64,000 nt of DNA from Actinopolyspora biskrensis (lineage in GTDB: Bacteria > Actinomycetota > Actinomycetes > Mycobacteriales > Pseudonocardiaceae). Each line of letters opens with the position of its first letter. The stretch's first letter is position 1. Position numbers and translations under genes: made by a program. The stretch is from contig NZ_JACBYW010000003.1 of NCBI RefSeq assembly GCF_013408175.1, positions 434,001-498,000 of the forward strand. Direction: 5' to 3'. This document shows positions 58,557-64,000 of this stretch, one piece after another. The notes below the pieces were generated by a model. It was not told the origin of the DNA, searched no databases, and was given only the letters and a program-made list of their open reading frames with translations.

Positions 58557-59519
58557 GTGAAGTCCGACCGGCTGCTGGCGATCCTGCTGATCCTGCAGGT
58601 CGGGAGAAGAGTGCGCGCCGCCGAACTGGCCGAACGGCTCGAGGTGTCCCCGCGCACGATCCACCGCGACGTGGAGGCGCTGTCCGCGGCGGGCGTGCCG
58701 GTCTACACCGAACGCGGCAGGAACGGCGGGGTCCGCCTGCTGCCGGGTTTCCGGACCGACGTCAGCGGACTCACTCCCGACGAGGCACGCGCCCTCTTCG
58801 TGCCCGCGACCGGCGACGTCCACGGCGCCCTCGGGTTGAGCGGGGCGCTGGGTTCGGCGCTGCGCAAAGTGCTGAGCGCGCTCCCCGAGACCCACCGTCC
58901 CACAGCGGAGCGCACCAGCGGACGCGTCCTCGTCGATCCGGGTCGCTGGATGAGCGATCCGCGACCGCCCGCCGAACTCGAAACCCTGCACTCGGCCGTG
59001 CTCGACGACCGCGGAGTCCGCATCGACTACCGGCACAGCGGGGAGACCACCACCCGCGAGTACACCGTGGACCCGTACGGGCTGGTTTGCAAAGCGGGTG
59101 TCTGGTACCTGGTCGCCGACCACCGGCGGTCGCCGCGACTGTTCCGGGCCGACCGGATAGCGCGCACCGAACCCACCGGGCGGCCGGCACGCCACCGGGA
59201 CGTGAAGCTGGCCGAGGTCTGGGAGAAACTGCGGCGTGACGTGCAGGAACGCCCCGAGCTGGTCCGGGTGCGGGCCCGGATGCGCACCCACCGGCTGGAC
59301 ATGGCCCGCAGGATCGTCGGCTCGCGCATGAGCGTGCGCCCCGGGGGCGAGCACAGCACCGGGGAGTGGACGGAGATCGAGCTGCACTGCCCGGCTCTCG
59401 GGGCGGTGCGCCAATTGCTCCAGTTCGGCGCCGACGTCGAAGTGCTCGAACCGCCCGAGGCCAGGGCCGAGACGGCGCGGGCCGTCCGGGAGCTCGCCGC
59501 GCTGTACGCGGAAGACTGA
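58557..59519 (+). CDS. YafY-type HTH/WYL-domain regulator
   Basis: 320 residues. An N-terminal winged HTH (SDRLLAILLILQVGRRVRAA ELAERLEVSPRTIHRDVEAL, RNGGVRLLPGF) is followed by a WYL domain (about 140-240; RVRIDYRHSGETTTREYTVD-like, PYGLVCKAGVWYLVADHRRS) and a WCX C-terminal extension (VGSRMSVRPGGEHSTGEWTE). The WYL triad appears as WYL within VWYLVADH. Such regulators sense nucleic acid or small-molecule signals. GTG 58557. Divergent, 114 bases from the TIGR03086 gene. Confidence 0.9.
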   Translation: MKSDRLLAILLILQVGRRVRAAELAERLEVSPRTIHRDVEALSAAGVPVYTERGRNGGVRLLPGFRTDVSGLTPDEARALFVPATGDVHGALGLSGALGSALRKVLSALPETHRPTAERTSGRVLVDPGRWMSDPRPPAELETLHSAVLDDRGVRIDYRHSGETTTREYTVDPYGLVCKAGVWYLVADHRRSPRLFRADRIARTEPTGRPARHRDVKLAEVWEKLRRDVQERPELVRVRARMRTHRLDMARRIVGSRMSVRPGGEHSTGEWTEIELHCPALGAVRQLLQFGADVEVLEPPEARAETARAVRELAALYAED

Positions 59520-59536
59520 CCCGGGAGTCGACTCCG

Positions 59537-59558
59537 GGTTCCGCCACGGAACCACCCA
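59537..59558 (+). repeat. Short remnant of the type B repeat tail
   Basis: GGTTCC-GCCAC-GGAACC followed by ACCCAC, the same small hairpin that ends type B copies 1 and 2 (GGTTCC-CCCAC-GGAACC; GGTTCC-GCCAC-GCAACC). It lies between converging WYL and GNAT genes, as the full copies do. Also a plausible small terminator. Confidence 0.5.
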
Positions 59559-59577
59559 CGACGGGGACGGAAAAGCT

Positions 59578-60048
59578 CTACGACGCGGTTCGCCGGTGCT
59601 CGGCAGTGGTCAGCACCTGATCCACGCCCTCGTCGTACTCGTGCACGAAGCCGTGCCGCTCGTAGAGCCTTCGCGCCGCGCTGCCACGGACCACGAGCAG
59701 CCGAAAAGGACGGTGGTCGCGGTCCAGCTCCAGAACACGGCTCAACACCCGGCTACCGAGTCCCCGGCCCCGCGCCCACGGGTACAGGTAGAAGTGCTCG
59801 ACCCACTGCGCCTCCGGTTCGGGACGAACCGCGATCAGCCCGGCGGCGGAGCCGTCCAGCAGCACCACGCGGCTGTTGGCCGGGACGAACTCGTCGAAGA
59901 AGCGCTGCCGCACCCGCTCGCGGTCCCACACCCCCAGACGTTCCAGATCGGGCCGCATGGCCTGCTCCTTCAAATCGACCAGCCACCGGGCGTCCTCGGG
60001 AGTCGCCGGACGAAACGACCAGAAACCGCACATGACGCGAGTATCCAT
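59578..60048 (-). CDS. GNAT-family N-acetyltransferase
   Basis: About 156 residues from ATG 60048 (MDTRVMCGFWSFRPATPEDA); ATG 60033 is equally possible. GNAT motifs are RPATPEDARWLVDLKEQAMR, EHFYLYPWARGRGLGSRVLS (acetyl-CoA loop RGRGLG) and LLVVRGSAARRLYERHGFVH. It transfers an acetyl group to an unknown amine. It converges with the WYL gene. Confidence 0.85.
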   Translation of the reverse strand: MDTRVMCGFWSFRPATPEDARWLVDLKEQAMRPDLERLGVWDRERVRQRFFDEFVPANSRVVLLDGSAAGLIAVRPEPEAQWVEHFYLYPWARGRGLGSRVLSRVLELDRDHRPFRLLVVRGSAARRLYERHGFVHEYDEGVDQVLTTAEHRRTAS

Positions 60049-60142
60049 CGGCTCGCCGGGGGCACGTCGGAAGCCCCGACGCGCGAACGCCCAGCCGAGT
60101 TCCCCGTCCGGAACCGGCACACCACGGAGGGCGAAGTCCGGC

Positions 60143-61498
60143 TCACGCGTTCACGGCGGGGGCACCGGACGCTCCCACGGCGGCGGGTTCCCGCGGTGTC
60201 TCGGGAGCCCGCAGGAACGCTACGAAAAGCCCGACCAGCAACGCCGCCCGGCCCCACACACCGAGGACGACGGCCTGCGCGGCCAGCGACTGGTAGATGC
60301 TGTACGGCTCCTCGGCGTTGATCAGGTACATCCAGCGGAAGAAACCGATCCCCATGGCCGCGTCGGCCAGCAGGTAGGCCACCACCCAGCCCGCGGGCAC
60401 GCGCAGCAGCACGAGGAACGGCAGCAGCCAGAGCACGAACTGCGGCGAGTGCACCTTGTGGAACAGCAGGAATCCGCACAGCATCGCCGCGGACACGGCG
60501 ATCCACGGGAAAGTCCCCGTCGCCGCCCACCTGCGCGCACCGAACGAGCAGGCCAGCACGAAGGAGAGCAGGATCAGCGTCGGGGAGAGCACCCCGACCA
60601 GGGACTCGAACCCGTCCTCCTCCACCAGCGGGCGCAGCCCCCAGTACCAGACCGAGTTGGTGCTGACGTCCACCGAACGCTGCAGCTGGAAGCGGAACGA
60701 GGCCAGCCAGCCCTGGAATCCCGCCACGGCGAAGGGGAGGTTCACCAGCACGAAGGTCCCCGCGGCCACGGCGAGCACGCGCAGCGCGCCGCGCACGTCG
60801 AAGCGCCGCACCCGCGACGGCGGGAAGTTCCCCCGTGGGCCTCCGGTGAGCACGTACAGGGCCAGCGGCACCGCGAAGACACCCGGGTAGAACTTCACCG
60901 CCGCGCCGAGCCCCAGCAGGATCGCCGCGAACGTGGCGGCTCTTCGCGGGGCACCACTCCCCGCTCCGTGAACCACGTACACCGCCGCGACCGAGCACGC
61001 CACGGCGGCCAGGTCCCAGTTGTGGAAGGAGTACAGCACCAGCGGCGGCGCCAACGCCCAGATCAGGGCTCGCCACCTGCTCAGCCGACCGAGCCACCAC
61101 GCGGTGAGCAGCCCGAACGGCGCGAGCAGCAGGGCCGAGGCGGCGAGGAAACCCGCGTCGGTGGAGACGAACAGCGAACCGAGCCAGATGAGCACGCCGA
61201 TGAGCACCGGGTACTCGACCACGCCGCCGTACAGCTGCCCGCCCTCGGTGATCCCGCCGTTCACGTACGGCACGACCAGCTCGTCGAGGTCCCGCGAGCC
61301 CCACAGCTGCTGCAGGTCCGAGTAGCACGCCACCCCGTAGGAGCGTTTCCACAGCTCCGGTCCGGAGCTGCCCGACTCGTCGAAGGTGGGCCCCGTGCAG
61401 CGGGCCTTGTGCGCGTAGCCGAGCAGCATCGTCAGGCCGGTCAGCACGCACAGCGCCGTCAAGGCCAGCGCGGACAGCCCCCGGCGCGTGGACGTCAC
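60143..61498 (-). CDS. Second GT87-type membrane mannosyltransferase
   Basis: 451 residues, GTG 61498. About ten transmembrane helices. The first (LSALALTALCVLTGLTMLLG) leads to an outer loop with CTGPTFDESGSSGPELWKRS YGVACYSDLQQLW. Membrane-embedded motifs ILLGLGAAVKFYPGVFAVPL and FHKVHSPQFVLWLLPFLVLL correspond to KLYP and SPQ of the 56028 paralogue. It lacks that protein's long N-terminal tail. It probably acts in mannan or glycolipid assembly outside the membrane. It is a divergent duplicate lying about 2.4 kb away on the opposite strand. Confidence 0.85.
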   Translation of the reverse strand: MTSTRRGLSALALTALCVLTGLTMLLGYAHKARCTGPTFDESGSSGPELWKRSYGVACYSDLQQLWGSRDLDELVVPYVNGGITEGGQLYGGVVEYPVLIGVLIWLGSLFVSTDAGFLAASALLLAPFGLLTAWWLGRLSRWRALIWALAPPLVLYSFHNWDLAAVACSVAAVYVVHGAGSGAPRRAATFAAILLGLGAAVKFYPGVFAVPLALYVLTGGPRGNFPPSRVRRFDVRGALRVLAVAAGTFVLVNLPFAVAGFQGWLASFRFQLQRSVDVSTNSVWYWGLRPLVEEDGFESLVGVLSPTLILLSFVLACSFGARRWAATGTFPWIAVSAAMLCGFLLFHKVHSPQFVLWLLPFLVLLRVPAGWVVAYLLADAAMGIGFFRWMYLINAEEPYSIYQSLAAQAVVLGVWGRAALLVGLFVAFLRAPETPREPAAVGASGAPAVNA

Positions 61499-61913
61499 CG
61501 AGCCGTCCCGTGACGGCGTTCTCCTCGTGGTCTCGATACGGCGCTACCTTCGAACCCGGTCGTCGCTGCCCCCGAGAAGCGATCCCGGGGGCTTCTTCCC
61601 TGAGAATCCGTAACAGAGCTCTGCTCGCGCGGTCGGGCAGCCGGCCGTGAGTCGGCGCCTTGCATCGGAAGTGCGCAGAGTTCCCCTCCAGCGCGCCAAC
61701 GCCCCGGAGAGGAACTCCCGACCAGAAGCCCCACACCAACGCAGGTGCTTACGAGCCTACGCAGCCGGCACCACCGCGGGTTCTCGGTCGAGTGCCCGGC
61801 GAGGACGGCCTCGACGTTGTGTAGGTGGCTACCCGATGTCGAGGATCCCGCAGCCGGGCGCCGACTGAGGTTCCGCCACGCAACCACCCAAGCAAAAAGA
61901 CCCGCCGACCCTC
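61499..61913. other. Intergenic region filled by a degraded A-spacer-B repeat
   Basis: 415 bases between the GT87 gene start and the endonuclease IV stop. Most of it (61630-61895) is the repeat unit. A hairpin CCCCGAGAAGCGATCCCGGGG occurs near 61571-61590. No gene. Confidence 0.6.
61630..61895 (+). repeat. Dispersed repeat: partial type A (inverted) plus type B copy 2
   Basis: 61630-61663 equals the left edge of the inverted type A at 35552 (GCCGTGAGTCGGCGCCTTGC), which is then broken. The spacer GTGCGCAGAGTTCCCCTCC and a full type B hairpin follow: outer arms 61783-61800/61853-61869 (GCCCGGC with GCCGGGC where copy 1 has GGTCTCGC with GCGAGACC), inner arms CCTCGAC (61809-61815)/GTCGAGG (61838-61844), apex GTAG-GTGG-CTAC (61821-61832). 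Confidence 0.85.
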
Positions 61914-62672
61914 CTACCCCCGAAGGAAGGCGATGTCGGCCGCCTGCCCCTCCGCGGGCGTCTCCACGACCACCGGCGCCCCGGCGCTGGAGCACACCTC
62001 GCGCAGCACCTCCGGATCTATGCTGCCGGAGCCGATGCTGGTGTGCCGGTCTCGCCAGGAGCCGAACTCGTCCCGCGAGTCGTTGAGGTGGACCAGGTCC
62101 AGCCGTCCGGTGATCGAACGCACCCGCTCCACGATGCCGACCAGGTCCTCACCCGCGGCGTGCGCGTGGCAGGTGTCCAGGCAGAAGCCCGCCCCGAACT
62201 CGCCGACCGCGTCCCAGAGCCTGGCCAGGTCGTCGAATCCGCGCGCCATGGCGTTGGCGCCCCCGGCGGTGTTCTCGATCAGCACCGGGACCTCGAAACC
62301 GCCCTCGGCCGCCTGGCGCTCGAACACCTTGCGCCAGTTCGCGACCCCCTCGGCCGGATCGTCGTTCTTGGTGACGTGTCCACCGTGGACCACCACTCCG
62401 GACGCGCCGATCTCGGCGGCGGCCCGCACCTGCTGGACCACCGCCTTGCGGGAGGGTATCCGCACGCGGTTGTTCAACGAGGCGACGTTGATGACGTACG
62501 GCGAGTGAACGAACACCCCCAGCTCGGACTCCCTCAGGCGTTCGGCCTGCGGATGTGGTTGCGGCGCCTTCCACCCCTGCGGGTCGGAAAGGAAGAACTG
62601 CACGACGTCGGCATCGCGTTCGGCCGCGGCCTCCAGCGGATCGTCGTCACGGACGTGGGCCCCGATCTGCAT
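61914..62672 (-). CDS. nfo: Deoxyribonuclease IV (AP endonuclease, Nfo)
   Basis: 252 residues, TIM barrel with three-zinc site: MQIGAHVRDDDPLEAAAERD, VHSPYVINVASLNNRVR (His), SGVVVHGGHVTKND (His), VLIENTAGGANAMARGFDDL (Glu), FCLDTCHAHAAGEDL (Asp, His), LVHLNDSRDEFGSWRDRHTS IGSGSID (His/Asp/His) and VVETPAEGQ (Glu). It incises DNA at abasic sites in base-excision repair. ATG 62672 lies seven bases after TAGACT, so it is probably leaderless. Confidence 0.94.
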   Translation of the reverse strand: MQIGAHVRDDDPLEAAAERDADVVQFFLSDPQGWKAPQPHPQAERLRESELGVFVHSPYVINVASLNNRVRIPSRKAVVQQVRAAAEIGASGVVVHGGHVTKNDDPAEGVANWRKVFERQAAEGGFEVPVLIENTAGGANAMARGFDDLARLWDAVGEFGAGFCLDTCHAHAAGEDLVGIVERVRSITGRLDLVHLNDSRDEFGSWRDRHTSIGSGSIDPEVLREVCSSAGAPVVVETPAEGQAADIAFLRG

Positions 62673-62937
62673 GGGCCCGAGTCTAGATTGCACCTCGGAA
62701 TCCGCGTGCGCGGTCACCGGAGCGTCCCCCTGCGAGGCCGCCGGGGGCCGGGCGCGGTACCTCGCGGCGAAATCCGGTTACCAATCGGTATCGACATCGT
62801 TCCGCGGCGTCACCGCACGGCAACTCGCGCGTTGGGCCCGGTAACGGTTTCGCCAGGACTTCGTCTCGAATCGCGGGAGGTACCGCTCCGACGAACCCAG
62901 GACGACCGAACCGGAGAAGCTCTATAGGGGTGCGTGT

Positions 62938-63927
62938 ATGAGCAGAGAACACGACCGCGAACGCGCGGGGGCCGACCGCTCCCGCGGACCGACCGGCGGA
63001 TTCCTGCGCGGCGGACTACGCGGCGCCGCGGTCCCCGTGGTGAGCGCGGTGCTCGCCGCAGGCGGCCTCGCAGGTGCGGGAGTGGCCGACGCGTCGTCGA
63101 GCCCCGTCGTGATCGGCACCTGCACGGAGGACGTGAGCAGCGATTCCTTCGGGCAGCGGATCGTCGCCTCACCCACCGCGCTCGACGCGAAGGTGAAGCA
63201 GGCCGCGCTGCTCGTCTTCCCGCTCCAGTTCGAACGAGCCGACGAGATCAGGGAGCAGTTCCTCGAGTCGGCCCCGGTCGAGCTCGGCGCGGTCACCGAG
63301 CGGGACCAGGAGTTCTCCGGAGGAGACCTGGCCGAGGCGCTCGCTCCCAGCATCGCCGCGATCCCCTCGGTCGAGGACAAGGGCGAGGCCGTGAACTTCC
63401 ACGTGGGCAACCTCGCCGCGATCGGCTGCCTCGGGGGAGTTTCCGTGCCGGGGCAGGAGGAGGCCGGCTCCTCGGAAACACCCACATCGCCGTCCGAACC
63501 TCCGCCGTCCTCCGCTCCGGATCCCACCGGAACGGGCGACTCCCCCGGTGGTGAACAGCCCGGGAACCAGCGGCCGAGCTCGCGAGCTCCGGAAACCGGC
63601 GACTCGGCACCGGGCGGCACCACTCCGAACCACCCCCCAGGGCCCGCCGCACGCGTGAACCCCTCGGACTACGCTTATGTTCCGGGGTCGTTACCGCCGT
63701 GGTCGGACACCCGGTTCGGAGAGGCCCCCGGTGGAAGAGCCGAGACCGGTGATCTGCGAAGCGACGAGAAGCACAACCAGCAGGACCGCGTGCGCGAGGC
63801 GGGCAGCGCCGAGGCACTGCCTTCCGACGCGGGCAGCAGGGTGGCCCTGCCGGTGTTGCTCGCCGCGATCTCGCTGGCCGGAGTGACCTCGGCGCTCATC
63901 AGGACGTGGGTGCTGCGCCGAACCTGA
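62938..63927 (+). CDS. Secreted, C-terminally membrane-anchored protein, unknown
   Basis: 329 residues. A long signal peptide with a basic N-region and core AAVPVVSAVLAAGGLAGAGV (cleavage near VADASS), a globular part of about 110 residues (VVIGTCTEDVSSDSFGQRIV with Cys, AALLVFPLQFERADEIREQF, an Ile-Gly-Cys near 162), a long Ser/Pro/Thr/Gly-rich linker (about 170-280) and a terminal hydrophobic helix VALPVLLAAISLAGVTSALI followed by RTWVLRRT. This layout (signal, domain, linker, helix, basic end) is that of a wall-spanning surface protein without an LPxTG motif. Family not recognised. Confidence 0.7.
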   Translation: MSREHDRERAGADRSRGPTGGFLRGGLRGAAVPVVSAVLAAGGLAGAGVADASSSPVVIGTCTEDVSSDSFGQRIVASPTALDAKVKQAALLVFPLQFERADEIREQFLESAPVELGAVTERDQEFSGGDLAEALAPSIAAIPSVEDKGEAVNFHVGNLAAIGCLGGVSVPGQEEAGSSETPTSPSEPPPSSAPDPTGTGDSPGGEQPGNQRPSSRAPETGDSAPGGTTPNHPPGPAARVNPSDYAYVPGSLPPWSDTRFGEAPGGRAETGDLRSDEKHNQQDRVREAGSAEALPSDAGSRVALPVLLAAISLAGVTSALIRTWVLRRT

Positions 63928-64000
63928 CCGACCTGCCGCTCCGAGCGCGCGCCGCCCGGAGCGGCCGAAACAACACCCAGGTCACCGGAGTTTTCCACCG
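63928..64000. other. Window end, no feature
   Basis: 73 bases after the secreted-protein gene. A GC-rich inverted pair (CGGGCGGCGCGCGCTCGGAG-type composition, CCGCTCCGAGC...GGAGCGG at about 63935-63964) could be a terminator hairpin. Nothing else is seen. Confidence 0.4.

Noticed and set aside
1-64000. CRISPR arrays, rRNA genes, insertion-sequence transposases, known riboswitches
   Set aside because: No regularly spaced short repeats, rRNA segments, DDE transposase or recognisable riboswitch core was seen on reading both strands. Weak or degenerate examples could be missed without covariance searches.

Overview
The window is 64 kb of high-GC actinobacterial chromosome. Mycothiol synthase, GlnR, a PhoU/Pst module, DUF3073, DUF5318, type VII secretion substrates, frequent GTG/TTG starts and apparently leaderless genes place it in the Actinomycetales, most likely Pseudonocardiales (Saccharopolyspora/Actinopolyspora-like). 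That assignment is inferred from gene content and style, not from a database match. Gene order from dusB (about 10.0 kb) to the sterol-carrier gene (about 41.0 kb) mirrors M. tuberculosis Rv0823c-Rv0807. The order ino1-padR-DUF5318-ponA-GT87 (49.5-57.7 kb) mirrors Rv0046c-Rv0051.

Layout. 1-195: 5' part of a secreted-protein gene. 647-7994: a decayed integrative element of actinomycete (AICE-like) type in the 3' end of tRNA-Lys(UUU), bounded by a perfect 37-bp direct repeat. It holds an integrase broken by two frameshifts, a RepA-like ATPase without its Walker A half, AICE-type small genes (one frameshifted), a Shedu (DUF4263) defence nuclease, and a RhiA-like plus beta-propeller lectin-like pair. 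8-17.8 kb: EamA exporter, SodC, DusB, a diguanylate cyclase, an LCP cell-wall ligase, PhoU and an XRE regulator. 18-24.3 kb: pstSCAB behind a clear PHO box, then mshD and glnR. 24.7-28.1 kb: DUF2993 and a ThiX-like thioredoxin, then a sulfur operon (DUF4395, thiosulfate sulfurtransferase, SseC) headed by a tiny Cys-rich leader peptide. 28-41.9 kb: methyltransferase, nitrobindin-like protein, PabC, Fur, YgfZ, a BKACE-like protein, an RsiG-like c-di-GMP anti-sigma factor, asparaginase, DUF3073, PurM, PurF, sterol carrier and LuxR genes. 42-49.5 kb: PRC-barrel gene, T7SS-associated protein, GH15-glucose dehydrogenase operon, DUF3558 lipoprotein and an orphan cluster of three T7SS substrate-like genes. 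49.5-64 kb: ino1, padR with a palindromic operator, DUF5318, a 1201-aa PBP1A, two GT87 mannosyltransferases, a TIGR03086/WYL divergent pair, GNAT, endonuclease IV and a secreted protein.

Common threads are phosphate (PHO box-pst-phoU), sulfur and thiol metabolism (leader peptide, CysA/SseC, ThiX, MshD), purine/folate/Fe-S support (PurF/PurM, PabC, YgfZ, Fur), c-di-GMP (GGDEF and RsiG-like proteins) and envelope assembly (LCP, PBP1A, GT87).

The most novel signal is a dispersed intergenic structured repeat. At least six copies lie in the window, nearly all where two genes converge. They share an apical GTAG-N4-CTAC hairpin on stems whose bases differ between copies but stay complementary.
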